Notes under the pieces: generated by a model
Seen by the model: only the letters and a program-made list of their open reading frames with translations
Database searches by the model: none
Told to the model about the DNA's origin: nothing
Origin: Cherax quadricarinatus
Lineage: Eukaryota; Arthropoda; Malacostraca; Decapoda; Parastacidae
Length of the DNA: 64,000 nucleotides
Assembly (NCBI RefSeq): GCF_038502225.1
Contig: NC_091378.1
Coordinates: 6,190,100 to 6,254,099 of the forward strand
Direction: 5' to 3'
In this document: in pieces, positions 9,704 through 22,849 of the stretch
Layout: every line of letters begins with the position of its first letter
Position numbering within the stretch: position 1 is the first letter of the stretch
Position numbers and translations under genes: made by a program

Positions 9704-12594
9704 CTAGGCCCTCTCTCTCCCCGCTCCATGAGCTTTATCAAACCTCGTCTTAAAACTGTGTATGGTTCCTGCCTCCACTACGTCATTTTCTAGGCTATTC
9801 CACTGCCTTACAACTCTATGACTGAAGAAATACTTCCTACTATCTCTCTGACTCATTTGTGTCTTCAACTTCCAATTGTGGCCTCTTGTTTCTGTGTCCC
9901 CTCCCTGGAACATCCTGTCCTTGTCCACCTTGTCTATTCCACGCAGTATTTTATATGTCGTTATCATGTCTCCCCTGACCCTCCTGTCCTCCAGTGTCGT
10001 CAGGCCGATTTCCCTTAATCTTTCTTCATAGGACATTCCCCTTAGCTCTGGAACTAACCCTGTTGCAAACCTTTGTACTTTCTCTAGTTTCCTGACGTGC
10101 TTTATCAAGTGCGGGTTCCAAACAGGTGCTGCATACTCCAGTATGGGCCTGACATACACGGTGTACAGTGTCTTGAATGATTCCTTACTAAGGTGTCGGA
10201 ATGCTGTTCTCAGGTTTGCCAGGCGCCCATATGCTGCAGCAGTTATCTGATTGATGTGTGCTTCCGGAGACATGCTCGGTGTTATACTCACCCCTAGATC
10301 TTTCTCCTTGAGTGAGGTTTGCAGTCTTTGGCCACCTAGCCTATACTCTGTCTGTGGTCTTCTGTGCCCTTCCCCCATCTTCATGACTTTGCATTTGGCA
10401 GGATTAAATTCGAGAAGCATTTGCTGGACCAGGTGTCCAGTCTGTCCAGGTCTCTTTGAAGTCCTGCCTGGTCCTCATCAGATTTAATTCTCCTCATTAA
10501 CTTCACATCATCTGCAAACAGGGACACTTCTGAGTCTAACCCTTCCGTCATGTCGTTCACATATACCAAAAATAGCACTGGTCCTAGGACCGACCCCTGT
10601 GGGACCCCGCTCGTCACAGGTGCCCACTGTGATACATCATTACGTACCATGACTCGTTGTTGCCTCCCTGTCAGGTATTCTCTGATCCATTGCAGTGCCC
10701 TTCCTGTTATATGCGCCTGATGCTCTAGCTTCTGCACTAATCTCTTGTGAGGAACTGTGTCAAAGGCCTTCTTGCAGTCCAAGAAGATGCAATCAACCCA
10801 CCCCTCTCTCTCTTGTCTTACTTCTGTTATTTTATCATAAAACTCCAGAAGGTTTGTGACACAGGATTTGCCTTCCGTGAATCCGTGCTGGTTGGCATTT
10901 ATACTCCTGTTCCGTTCCAAGTGCTCCACCACTCTCCTCCTGATAATCTTCTCCATAATTTTGCATACTATACACGTCAATGACACAGGTCTATAGTTTA
11001 GTGCCTCTTTTCTGTCTCCTTTTTTGAAAATGGGAACTACATTTGCCGTCTTCCATACCTCAGGTAGTTGCCCAGTTTCCAGGGATGTGTTGAAGATTGT
11101 GGCAAGTGGTACGCACAACATATCTGCTCCCTCTCTAAGGACCCACGGAGAGATGTTGTCTGGTCCCATTGCCTTTGAGGTATCGATGTCCCTTAGCAGT
11201 TTCTTCACCTCCTCCTCATCTGTATGTATGTCGTCCAACACTTGTTGGTGTATTCCTTGTTGGTGTCCCCATCTGGTCTGTCCCCCCAGAGTCCTTCCTG
11301 TCTCTACTGTAAATACTTCCTTAAATCTCGTGTTGAGCTCCTCACATACCTCTTGATCGTTTCTTGTGAGTTCTCCACCTTCTTTCCTCAGCCTTATCAC
11401 CTGGTCCTTGACTGTTGTCTTCCTCCTAATGTGGCTATACAGCAGTTTCGGGTCAGATTTGACTTTCGATGCTATGTCGTTTTCATACTGTCGCTGGGCC
11501 TCCCTCCTTATCTGCGCATACTCGTTTCTGGCTCTTCTACTAATCTCCTTGTTTTCCTGGGTCCTATGCCTCCTGTACCTTTTCCATTCTCTGTTGCACT
11601 TAGTTTTTGCCTCCCTACACCTTCGGGTAAACCAAGGACTCGTTTTGGTCTTCCTATTATTTCTGTTTCCCTTGGGAACAAAACTTTCCTCTGCCTCCTT
11701 GCACTTTGTTGCCACATATTCCATCATCTCGTTTACTGATTTTCCTACCATTTCTCTGTCCCACTGAACCTCCTGCAGGAAGTTTCTCATACCTGTGTAG
11801 TCCCCCCTTTTATAGTTTGGCCTGTCCCCTTCAGTTCCTGTTACCTTCTCCACTTGTAACTCTACCATATAGTCAAAACTCAGAACCACATGATCGCTAG
11901 CTCCAAGGGGCCTCTCGTAAGTGATGTCCTCAATGTCTGAACTGCTCAGGGTGAACACATGATCCAGTCTTGCTGGCTCATCCTCCCCTCTCTCTCTGGT
12001 TGTGTCCCTGACATGTTGATGCATGAGGTTTTCAAGTACCACATCCATCATCTTGGCTCTCCATGTTTCGGGACCCCCATGTGGCTCCAGGTTTTCCCAG
12101 TCGATCTCCCTGTGGTTGAAATCGCCCATTACCAGTAACTTTGCTCTGCTCGAGTGAGCTCTTCTTGCCACCTCAGCCAGTGTGTCCACCATCACCCTGT
12201 TGTTTTCTTCGTACTCCTCTCTTGGCCTCCTGCAGTTCTGTGGTGGGTTATACATCACTCCAATGACTACTTTATGTTCTCCGGACTGAATTGTACCTAC
12301 AATGTAGTCTCTTTCTCCAATCATGTCCATGCCTTCCATTTCCTCAAATCCCCATTGGTGTTTTATGAGCAGTGCAACCCCTCCTCCCCCTCTACTCTTT
12401 CTATCTTTCCTCAGGATCTGATATCCTGTTGGGAAGATTGTGTCTGTTATTGTCTCAGCGAGTTTTGTTTCTGTGACTGCTATGATGTCTGGGGATTTTT
12501 CACTGATTCTTTCATTCCACTCCTCATGTTTATTCGTTATTCCATCCGCGTTTGTGTACCAAACCTTTAGTTTCTTTTCTATCATTGTGGTCAT
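9704..12594 (-). pseudogene. LINE ORF2: APE endonuclease plus reverse transcriptase, frameshifted
   Basis: ORF2 nicks target DNA and reverse-transcribes element RNA at the nick. The start at 12594 (MTTMIEKKLK) is chosen because the endonuclease fold begins there; the frame is open further upstream but Pro/Thr-rich. Endonuclease motifs: TNADG (13-17), VTETKL (40-45), VMYNPP (113-118), GDFNHREIDW (157-166), ASDHVVLSF (232-240). RT motifs follow: YRPVSLT, FLDCKKAFDTVPH, GVPQGSVLGP and LFADDVKL. A one-base deletion near 10415-10425 moves the C-terminal 230 residues into another frame, ending at 9704. CR1/Jockey-group by motif style; exact clade not proven. Confidence 0.88.
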
Positions 12595-12779
12595 GCAAGT
12601 ATATTGGGGTTGGGGGAGCGAGAGCCTTGGTGGGGGCCTATATGGGGCTGTGGTGTAGGTGGGGTTTGTGTTGATGGGGGTGGGGTCAGAATGCCCATAA
12701 GGGACAGCTGTTGGGGTGAGGTTTGTGATATGGGGGTTGGTGGCAGAGGGAACAGTGAGTGGGTTGTAGTATAGGTTGC

Positions 12780-13451
12780 TCAGTTGCGTTGGGAATGTCG
12801 CGGGTGGAGTCTTTTGGTGGGAGATTCTGTGGGGTGTGTTTGCCCTTCCTCCTGTGTCTGGGTCCTGCTCATTTTCATTGCTTCTCGTTCCTCCTTGCGT
12901 CTCTGTACCCTCTCTTTCAGTGTAGTCCTTTCTTCTTGTGTTCTGTCGCGGTCGAGGTATACTCTCTGGTACCCCTCTTTGTCCCTCAGTCTTGCTTTCT
13001 CTTGCAGAATCCTGGTTCGAACTGATTCTTCCTTGAAAGTTACTCTGACAGGCCGTATCCTTCCACTCGCAAACCACCCAATTCTCTGAAAATTTGTCAC
13101 CTGGGTCATATTGCCCTCCCCTATTGTTTTCATGATGCCTTCAATCATTTTTTTCTCCTCCTGTTTTATTTCTTCAAAGTTGGCCCCCTTGGCTTCTTGG
13201 AGCCCGTACACAAAAACTGACCTCGCCCTTTCCTCCTCCCACTGAGTCTCCATCTGCTTCCTCTGAGGCATTTTATTTCCTTCCATTGACATGTTCTTGC
13301 CTTCAGTCCCTGTCATATCTGAAACTTCTATTCTCAGTGAACTGTCTTTCCTGACCAGCTGTCCCTTGCTACTGCAGTTGGCTGTTAGAATCTCTGCATA
13401 TAACAAACCTTCATTGTCTTCGGACCTGTCGCTTGATCTTAGTGTGCTCAT
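12780..13451 (-). CDS. LINE ORF1 C-terminal part (nucleic-acid-binding-like)
   Basis: A 223-residue open frame upstream of ORF2 in LINE copy B. It is highly charged. The segment SVFVYGLQEAK, EEIKQEEKKMIEGIM, then GRIRPVRVTFKEES and QRVYLDRDRTQEER resembles the RRM-plus-C-terminal domain of LINE ORF1 proteins that bind element RNA. This is a family-level inference. No CCHC knuckles are seen. It overlaps the start of the ORF2 open frame by about 300 bp in another frame. The 5' boundary at (GT)n suggests loss of the N-terminal region. Confidence 0.6.
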   Translation of the reverse strand: MSTLRSSDRSEDNEGLLYAEILTANCSSKGQLVRKDSSLRIEVSDMTGTEGKNMSMEGNKMPQRKQMETQWEEERARSVFVYGLQEAKGANFEEIKQEEKKMIEGIMKTIGEGNMTQVTNFQRIGWFASGRIRPVRVTFKEESVRTRILQEKARLRDKEGYQRVYLDRDRTQEERTTLKERVQRRKEEREAMKMSRTQTQEEGQTHPTESPTKRLHPRHSQRN

Positions 13452-13489
13452 CGTCTTTTCCCTGGCCCCACGTGGGTCTGATAGGGCCT

Positions 13490-13978
<489 letters not shown>

Positions 13979-14410
13979 AGCACGCTGTCATCAGTCTGGT
14001 CCTGGCAGTCAGCAACACATGTTTACAAATGAATTTATTACCATACATTACACACTTGCCTCAGCTAAATCTTCATCTAAACTCGGGTTGTGTTTTTCAC
14101 CTCAAACACATTAACAAACACACGTACAGAAAAACACATGCATACACCTAAAAAAAAAAACACGAATAATTTTTTCCCCATCATAAAAAGCTGTAATCAG
14201 CTCTGTTTTTCAATTCAATTTCACAAAAATAATTTTTTCTTACTCTACGATGAAGATAAATCTGAATGATATTGCAGTAGAATGATCAGTTGAATAATTA
14301 AGTATAGACAAATAGAAGCTTATCATAAACCGTGTATTCTATTCTCTATTGAGCTTCTCTGCATCTATTCTTCCTTATTCTGTCCTACAATGCTTATTCT
14401 ACCCATTATC
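13979..14410. other. No feature recognised
   Basis: AT-rich single-copy-looking sequence with A- and T-runs (14150-14185). No gene or repeat match is seen. Confidence 0.5.
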
Positions 14411-16645
14411 TTGCTAGTTTAAGATCACTGTCTTGCCAGTGTGAGAGATCACTGTCTTGCCAGTGTGAGAGATCACTGTCTTGCCAGTGTGAGACACCAC
14501 TGTCTTGCCAGTGTGAGAGATCACTGTCTTGCCAGTGTGAGACACCACTGTCTTGCCAGTGTGAGAGATCACTGTCTTGCCAGTGTGAGAGATCACTGTC
14601 TTGCCAGTGTGAGAGATCACTGTCTTGCCAGTGTGAGAGATCACTGTCTTGCCAGTGTGAGAGACCACTGTCTTGCCAGTGTGAGAGATCACCGTCTTGC
14701 CAGTGTGAGACACCACTGTCTTGCCAGTGTGAGACACCACTGTCTTGCCAGTGTGAGAGATCACTGTCTTGCCAGTGAGAGACACCACTGTCTTGCCAGT
14801 GTGAGACACCACTGTCTTGCCAGTGTGAGACACCACTGTCTTGCCAGTGTGAGACACCACTGTCTTGCCAGTGTGAGACACCACTGTCTTGCCAGTGTGA
14901 GACACCACTGTCTTGCCAGTGTGAGACACCACTGTCTTGCCAGTGTGAGACACCACTGTCTTGCCAGTGTGAGACACCACTGTCTTGCCAGTGTGAGACA
15001 CCACTGTCTTGCCAGTGTGAGACACCACTGTCTTGCCAGTGTGAGACACCACTGTCTTGCCAGTGTGAGACACCACTGTCTTGCCAGTGTGAGACACCAC
15101 TGTCTTGCCAGTGTGAGACACCACTGTCTTGCCAGTGTGAGACACCACTGTCTTGCCAGTGTGAGACACCACTGTCTTGCCAGTGTGAGACACCACTGTC
15201 TTGCCAGTGTGAGACACCACTGTCTTGCCAGTGTGAGACACCACTGTCTTGCCAGTGTGAGACACCACTGTCTTGCCAGTGTGAGACACCACTGTCTTGC
15301 CAGTGTGAGACACCACTGTCTTGCCAGTGTGAGACACCACTGTCTTGCCAGTGTGAGACACCACTGTCTTGCCAGTGTGAGACACCACTGTCTTGCCAGT
15401 GTGAGACACCACTGTCTTGCCAGTGTGAGACACCACTGTCTTGCCAGTGTGAGACACCACTGTCTTGCCAGTGTGAGACACCACTGTCTTGCCAGTGTGA
15501 GACACCACTGTCTTGCCAGTGTGAGACACCACTGTCTTGCCAGTGTGAGACACCACTGTCTTGCCAGTGTGAGACACCACTGTCTTGCCAGTGTGAGACA
15601 CCACTGTCTTGCCAGTGTGAGACACCACTGTCTTGCCAGTGTGAGACACCACTGTCTTGCCAGTGTGAGACACCACTGTCTTGCCAGTGTGAGACACCAC
15701 TGTCTTGCCAGTGTGAGACACCACTGTCTTGCCAGTGTGAGACACCACTGTCTTGCCAGTGTGAGACACCACTGTCTTGCCAGTGTGAGACACCACTGTC
15801 TTGCCAGTGTGAGACACCACTGTCTTGCCAGTGTGAGACACCACTGTCTTGCCAGTGTGAGACACCACTGTCTTGCCAGTGTGAGACACCACTGTCTTGC
15901 CAGTGTGAGACACCACTGTCTTGCCAGTGTGAGACACCACTGTCTTGCCAGTGTGAGACACGACTGTCTTGCCAGTGTGAGACACCACTGTCTTGCTAGT
16001 GTGAGACACCACTGTCTTGCTAGTGTGAGACACCACTGTCTTGCTAGTGTGAGACACCACTGTCTTGCTAGTGTGAGACACCACTGTCTTGCTAGTGTGA
16101 GACACCACTGTCTTGCTAGTGTGAGACACCACTGTCTTGCTAGTGTGAGACACCACTGTCTTGCTAGTGTGACACACCACTGTCTTGCTAGTGTGACACA
16201 CCACTGTCTTGCTAGTGTGAGACACCACTGTCTTGCTAGTGTGAGACACCACTGTCTTGCTAGTGTGAGACACCACTGTCTTGCTAGTGTGAGACACCAC
16301 TGTCTTGCTAGTGTGAGACACCACTGTCTTGCTAGTGTGAGACACCACTGTCTTGCTAGTGTGAGACACCACTGTCTTGCTAGTGTGAGACACCACTGTC
16401 TTGCTAGTGTGAGACACCACTGTCTTGCTAGTGTGAGACACCACTGTCTTGCTAGTGTGAGACACCACTGTCTTGCTAGTGTGAGACACCACTGTCTTGC
16501 TAGGGTGAGACACCACTGTCTTGCTAGGGTGAGACACCACTGTCTTGCTAGTGTGAGACACCACTGTCTTGCTAGTGTGAGACACCACTGTCTTGCTAGT
16601 GTGAGACACCACTGTCTTGCTAGTGTGAGACACCACTGTCTTGCT
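14411..16645. repeat. 24-bp satellite, about 92 copies
   Basis: The unit contains CACTGTCTTGCCAGTGTGAG. Three zones are visible: GAGATCACTG units mixed with CACCACTG to about 14770; homogeneous CACCACTGTCTTGCCAGTG to about 15993; then CTTGCTAGTG (one C-to-T change) to the end. Because 24 is a multiple of three, long frames stay open on both strands (plus-strand repeat SVRHHCLA). They are repeat artefacts. Confidence 0.95.
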
Positions 16646-17130
16646 GCTCTCCTGAAGACCTCCATTATTTCTTCGGCTTCCTTGGTCGATTCCTTGGGTG
16701 GGACCGGAACCTTATTCACTGTGGCGTCCCCTCTTTTTCCTTCCACGGTCATTCTACGCTCTTCCTCCTCCCATGGTCATTCTTCTTCCTCCATCCACGG
16801 CCATCCTATTGAGTCGTCGTCTCCTCCACTCACAGTCGCTCTGCGAAGTCTCCTTCTCTTCCATCCTCGGTCATTCTCTTAACATCCTCCGCATGGTACC
16901 TTTGTTCTTTAACGCCTCAATCACCACACCTGGGCGTTCTTCGAGAGGTCTGGCCCTCGATCCTATGAACTCCAACGCCCCAGCATCTTTCTCCATTTGT
17001 ATTCTCCTGCCTTCATTTGTCCATACTGCTCACAATAGATTCTTCAACACTTGTATCTTCTCCTGTATTGACAGTGAAGAAATACTTGTAAAATCAACTT
17101 CTACTGAGAGAATCTTTCGTCCTGCGTAGA
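16646..17130. other. Unassigned sequence next to 24-bp satellite
   Basis: The plus strand has a 143-residue open frame (16698-17129) with no recognisable domain. The minus strand reads from a Met at 16752 through VNKVPVPPKESTKEAEEI and then runs into the satellite. The minus reading looks more protein-like but is short and I cannot identify it. Confidence 0.35.
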
Positions 17131-17440
17131 CCGTCATCAAAACCTCGGTAATTCTGGCATAACATCTAATAGTCGGAACAAGCAAACTATTCCTGCTCTA
17201 AATCAGTGTTGACATAGGTTGTGTAGGTCACGTTCTTGCATGAAATGAATAGCTCATTGGTGTCTCAGCACACGTTTAAAGACTCATGGCGAGTATTGAT
17301 ACAATTACCGACAAAATGTTTGCTAAATGATCACAAATTCAATTAATGGACATTTTATTGTGACAACTGCCTGGAAAAATTCCTGTAGAGCGAAACGTTG
17401 CCACAATAAAATGCCACAAGTTACATCTGTGCCTTTTTAC
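17131..17440. mobile_element. Foldback-type element (copy e)
   Basis: Arms ATGGACATTTTATTGTGACAAC (near 17348, 22 bp shown as two parts: GGACATTTTATTG, TGACAAC) and GTTGCCACAATAAAATGCC are inverted, with AGCGAAACGTTGCC at the right arm. The left portion 17131-17228 is a direct repeat of 18064-18162 (AAAACCTCGGTAAT, GCAAACTRTTCCTGCTCTAAA). Confidence 0.55.
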
Positions 17441-17642
17441 GTGAAAAATTTTAGTGTCACTGGTCTGTCATGTTGTTGCCTTAGTTCTGTTGCCTTAAGG
17501 TCAACGTCAGCTGCTTTAAGGGCACGTCAGTTCTCCTGCTTTCTAATATTTTTCCACTATAATCGACGTTGTCCATAATTACTATCACATTTGCTTTGTT
17601 TCCTAAGTTGATGTCTAGAATCTTTCCTTAATTCATGGACAA

Positions 17643-17687
17643 TTGTGTTGCAGAGGTCTGAGGGCAGCTCACACCTCTGCAACACAA
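17643..17687. other. Perfect 15-bp hairpin with extended stem
   Basis: Arms 17643-17657 and 17673-17687 are exact complements (TTGTGTTGCAGAGGT). After one C-C mismatch the stem continues with TGAG/CTCA, leaving a 5-nt loop. It is not part of any repeat I recognise here. Confidence 0.7.
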
Positions 17688-17995
17688 CTGTACACTTGTC
17701 AAGGATCCGGAATTTCATCTGTATCTAACCTGCTCCTGCAAAGCACACACTAGGTACTCGTGCTAAGACGACTCTGCATGTTTTTATACAAATATCGAAT
17801 TTTAAAAATCAGGGCCAGGTTATTCGAGCATCGATACACTGCCTAATTCTTTTCCGAACTCTGGAGGATTTGTGTTGACACAACTTGTAAGGTGGGACGA
17901 GTTAGCGAAGAAATTATCTGGGTCTTCAATTCTCATGGCGTTGATTGGATTGCTTAACACTGATTCATATATATATTTTTTTTTTTTTAGATTTC
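17688..17995. other. No feature recognised
   Basis: Mixed sequence ending in a short TATATATA plus T-run near 17970-17988. No coding signal is seen. Confidence 0.5.
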
Positions 17996-17999
17996 ACTA

Positions 18000-18200
18000 A
18001 ATTCCATATACAAGTCCAGCACATGGGAGAAACTTATGACGACGTTTCGGTCGGAATTGGACCATAAAAACCTCGGTAATTTGAGTATAATTATCTAACA
18101 GGTGGTGGCAAGCAAACTGTTCCTGCTCTAAACCCGTGTTGACATGTGTTATGTAGATCATTAATGGTCCAAGTCGGACCGAAACGTCGTCTTAAGCTTC
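18000..18200. mobile_element. Foldback element, GGACCGAAACGTCGTC subtype (copy f)
   Basis: Inverted arms at about 18036-18065 and 18164-18192 share ACGACGTTTCGGTC against GACCGAAACGTCGT. The interior 18064-18162 is the direct repeat shared with copy e. Related single arms occur at 31120 and 38975. Confidence 0.65.
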
Positions 18201-18319
18201 TTTTATATGCGGGTTGTGTATTGTTCCAGTCACGGTATTGTGTCTTCTTATTCTTGACTCTTGAACACTATATACTTAATTACCCACTTAAGTAAATTTT
18301 CTAAATTTGCTTGTAGCAG

Positions 18320-18480
18320 ATAAGGGAACTGTAGATATAAATCCAGATGTGTTCCTGTTAACCCTTTCGAGGCCTAGTTCCTAGGTCTTTCGTGTATCCA
18401 CATGCTCTTGCGCTACCCTCCACAGGATAGATATGGGGAGCACAATAAACTAGGCACTTCGGTGGCAAAATCTAAAATCT
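18320..18480 (+). repeat. Interspersed repeat X, copy 1
   Basis: The stretch AAATCCAGATGTGTTCC, AACCCTTTCGAGGCCTAG, GCTCTTGCGCTACCCT, ACTAGGCACTTCGGTGGC is found in reverse orientation at 30795-31040, so it is a dispersed repeat family of unknown class. Confidence 0.6.
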
Positions 18481-18612
18481 TATTCTTCACCCCATCCATT
18501 GTTGTTGTCTGTGTACACGACTTCTCTGGACGGAGAATTAATATTGCAAGACGAGGAGTTTTCTCACTTCCTGGTTTTACTTACGGTAAAATGGTCTGTT
18601 ATTACTTCATCT

Positions 18613-19028
18613 CTATTAACGGGAAAAATTCTGTTGTGTTATTCCACACACTCAATTTACAGTAAAAATGTTCTTGTATTATTCCACTCTCACAATTTAC
18701 AGTAAAAATGTTCGTGTATTATTCCACTCTCACAATTTACAGTAAAAATGTTCGTGTATTATTCCACTCTCACAATTTACAGTAAAAATGTTCGTGTATT
18801 ATTCCACTCTCTCAATTTACAGTAAAAATGTTCGTGTATTATTCCACTCTCACAATTTACAGTAAAAATGTTCGTGTATTATTCCACTCTCACAATTTAC
18901 AGTAAAAATGTTCGTGTATTATTCCACTCTCTCAATTTACAGTAAAAATGTTCGTGTATTATTCCACTCTCACAATTTACAGTAAAAATGTTCGTGTATT
19001 ATTCCACTCTCACAATTTACAGTAAAAA
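18613..19028. repeat. 40-bp minisatellite
   Basis: About ten units spaced exactly 40 bp, each with ATGTTCGTGTATTATTCC and ACTCTCACAATTTACAG. Units differ mainly at CACAA/CTCAA. The first, divergent unit starts near 18613. Confidence 0.92.
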
Positions 19029-19340
19029 GCTCCTATCTCATTACTTTCACTCTACATTTCGAAGGTTGAAAATAATAATAATAATAGTTATAAGATACCC
19101 CAAATAACAGTCTACAGGAGAAATATAGATGACTGGAACAAAATTCTTATTGTTAGTAAAGTGAGTGACTTTGATAACTATTAAATAGGTGGGAAGGTAC
19201 GAGAGTTGATGTGGGTGTTAGACATACCTAGGATGGGTCAGTGGTTGATAATTGGATGAAATACGGACAAGTTGAGGAGTAAAACAGTGTTTCACGTCCG
19301 TTTTGGAAAACTGCACAGTAATGTTGTATTATGAGATGAT
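19029..19340. other. No feature recognised
   Basis: Includes a short (AAT)n at 19070-19085 and a segment near 19215-19255 loosely like the repeat at 23127-23240. No gene is seen. Confidence 0.45.
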
Positions 19341-19430
19341 TTATTGACTACGTTTCGCCAACACAGTGGGTTTTATAAAGTCACAAACAGATCTATATTT
19401 CGACCCCCTTCTGGGGTCCTCTTCAGTATT
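19341..19430. mobile_element. Foldback-family arm (copy g)
   Basis: GACTACGTTTCGCCAACACA, GTGGGTTTTATAAAGTC and CCTTCTGGGGTCCTCTTCAG precede the trinucleotide array immediately. Only one arm is visible. Confidence 0.5.
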
Positions 19431-19905
19431 GCCACCACCACTGTCACCACAGCTACTACCACCACCACAACTGCCACCACAGCTACTACCAACACCACCA
19501 CAACTACAACCACCACAACATCTACTACTACAGCCACCACCACCAACACTGCCACCACAACTACTACTACCACCACCACTATTAATGCCACCAAAACTAC
19601 AACTACCACCACAACTACTACTACCACCACTACTACTACCACAACTACCATCACCACCGGAACTACTACTACTACCACCACTACTACTACGACAACTACT
19701 AGTACCACTACCACAACTACCACCACAGCTACCACCGCCACAACTACCACCACCACAGCTACCACCACCACCACCACAGCTACCACCACCACCACAGCTA
19801 CCACCACCACAGCTACCACCGCCATCGCTACCACCACCACCACAACCACCACCACAACTACCACCACCACCACAACTACCACCACCACCACAGCTACCAC
19901 CATTC
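19431..19905. repeat. (ACC/ACT/ACA)n trinucleotide array
   Basis: About 475 bp of CCACCACAACTACTACC-type triplets. Frames read as Thr, Pro/Leu, Gly/Cys or Val runs; none is a credible gene. It begins directly at foldback copy g. Confidence 0.93.
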
Positions 19906-20189
19906 TCGTTTTCTGGTGTGCAAGCACAGGGCCATAATTTACATAACAGCAAAAATGAGATTGGTTCTTGGCGAGAAAGCAAGAGAAAGTGCAAGCAAAC
20001 AAAGAAGAATACTTGCAGCGCTAAACCCACATGGATTATTGAGCTGGAGGTGCGATGGAGACTCGACCCTCCGTCTTCGTCACGCAGCACACAAATTATC
20101 CCAAACATACTTGACTGTAGGGCTGTAGGGGCGAGTTTTGTATTGGTTCAAGTGCGGAGGTGAGCCTTGAGTGGGCGAGATGGTAGTGG
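19906..20189. other. No feature recognised
   Basis: Single-copy-looking sequence between two arrays. An open plus-strand frame crosses it from the array, without recognisable content. Confidence 0.45.
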
Positions 20190-22828
20190 GCGAGATGGCG
20201 GTGGGCGAAATGGAGAGACATGATCAGAAATGGAGAGACATGATCAGGAATGGAGAGATGATCAGGAATGGAGAGATGATCAGGAATGAAGAGATGATCA
20301 GGAATGAAGAGATGATCAGGAATGAAGAGATGATCAGGAATGGAGAGATGATCAGGAATGAAGAGATGATCAGGAATGAAGAGACATGATCAGGAATGAA
20401 GAGATGATCAGGAATGAAGAGATGATCAGGAATGGAGAGACATGATCAGGAATGAAGAGATGATCAGGAATGAAGAGATGATCAGGAATGAAGAGATGAT
20501 CAGGAATGGAGAGATGATCAGGAATGAAGAGATGATCAGGAATGGAGAGATGATCAGGAATGAAGAGATGATCAGGAATGAAGAGACATGATCAGGAATG
20601 AAGAGATGATCAGGAATGAAGAGATGATCAGGAATGGAGAGACATGATCAGGAATGAAGAGATGATCAGGAATGAAGAGATGATCAGGAATGGAGAGATG
20701 ATCAGGAATGAAGAGATGATCAGGAATGAAGAGACATGATCAGGAATGAAGAGATGATCAGGAATGAAGAGATGATCAGGAATGGAGACACATGATCAGG
20801 AATGAAGAGATGATCAGGAATGAAGAGATGATCAGGAATGGAGACACATGATCAGGAATGGAGAGATGATCAGGAATGAAGAGATGATCAGGAATGGAGA
20901 CACATGATCAGGAATGGAGAGATGATCAGGAATGGAGAGACATGATCAGGAATGAAGACATGATCAGGAATGGAGAGATGATCAGGAATGAAGAGATGAT
21001 CAGGAATGAAGAGATGATCAGGAATGAAGAGATGATCAGGAATGAAGAGATGATCAGGAATGAAGAGATGATCAGGAATGGAGACACATGATCAGGAATG
21101 GAGAGATGATCAGGAATGAAGAGATGATCAAGAACGGAGACACATGATCAGGAATGAAGAGATGATCAAGAATGGAGACACATGATCAGGAATGGAGAGA
21201 TGATCAGGAATGAAGAGATGATCAGGAATGAAGAGATGATCAGGAATGGAGAGATGATCAGGAATGAAGAGATGATCAGGAATGAAGAGACATGATCAGG
21301 AATGAAGAGATGATCAGGAATGAAGAGATGATCAGGAATGGAGAGACATGATCAGGAATGAAGAGATGATCAGGAATGAAGAGATGATCAGGAATGGAGA
21401 GACATGATCAGGAATGGAGAGATGATCAGGAATGGAGAGACATGATCAGGAATGGAGAGATGATCAGGAATGAAGAGATGATCAGGAATGAAGAGATGAT
21501 CAGGAATGGAGAGATGATCAGGAATGAAGAGATGATCAGGAATGAAGAGACATGATCAGGAATGAAGAGATGATCAGGAATGAAGAGATGATCAGGAATG
21601 GAGAGACATGATCAGGAATGAAGAGATGATCAGGAATGAAGAGATGATCAGGAATGGAGACACATGATCAGGAATGGAGAGATGATCAGGAATGAAGAGA
21701 TGATCAGGAATGAAGAGATGATCAGGAATGAAGAGATGATCAGGAATGAAGAGATGATCAGGAATGAAGAGATGATCAGGAATGAAGAGATGATCAGGAA
21801 TGAAGAGATGATCAGGAATGAAGAGATGATCAGGAATGGAGACACATGATCAGGAATGAAGAGATGATCAGGAATGGAGACACATGATCAGGAATGAAGA
21901 GATGATCAGGAATGAAGAGATGATCAGGAATGAAGAGATGATCAGGAATGAAGAGATGATCAGGAATGGAGACACATGATCAGGAATGGAGAGATGATCA
22001 GGAATGGAGAGACATGATCAGGAATGGAGAGATGATCAGGAATGAAGAGATGATCAGGAATGAAGAGATGATCAGGAATGGAGAGATGATCAGGAATGAA
22101 GAGATGATCAGGAATGAAGAGATGATCAGGAATGAAGAGATGATCAGGAATGAAGAGATGATCAGGAATGAAGAGATGATCAGGAATGAAGAGATGATCA
22201 GGAATGAAGAGATGATCAGGAATGAAGAGATGATCAGGAATGGAGAGATGATCAGGAATGGAGAGATGATCAGGAATGGAGAGATGATCAGGAATGAAGA
22301 GATGATCAGGAATGAAGAGATGATCAGGAATGAAGAGATGATCAGGAATGGAGAGATGATCAGGAATGAAGAGATGATCAGGAATGAAGAGATGATCAGG
22401 AATGGAGAGATGATCAGGAATGAAGAGATGATCAGGAATGAAGAGATGATCAGGAATGAAGAGATGATCAGGAATGAAGAGATGATCAGGAATGGAGAGA
22501 TGATCAGGAATGGAGAGATGATCAGGAATGAAGAGATGATCAGGAATGGAGAGACATGATCAGGAATGGAGAGATGATCAGGAATGAAGAGATGATCAGG
22601 AATGGAGACACATGATCAGGAATGGAGAGATGATCAGGAATGGAGAGACATGATCAGGAATGGAGAGATGATCAGGAATGAAGAGATGATCAGGAATGGA
22701 GACACATGATCAGGAATGGAGAGACATGATCAGGAATGGAGAGACATGATCAGGAATGGAGAGACATGATCAGGAATGGAGAGATGATCAGGAATGGAGA
22801 CACATGATCAGGAATGGAGAGACATGAT
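20190..22828. repeat. 18-20-bp satellite with TGATCA in each unit
   Basis: About 2.6 kb of GAGATGATCAGGAATGAA (18 bp), mixed with GAGACATGATCAGGAATG (20 bp) and GAGACACATGATCAGG forms. Blocks of the same variant order recur (for example around 20360-20600 and 21250-21500), indicating higher-order duplications. Frames reading MIRNEE repeats are artefacts. Confidence 0.95.
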
Positions 22829-22849
22829 CTAGGTTCTAGATCACGGATA

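Noticed and set aside
14411..16882. Open frames of 813, 740 and 663 codons
   Set aside because: They exist on both strands because the unit is 24 bp and lacks stops; the peptide is a pure repeat with no independent coding signal.
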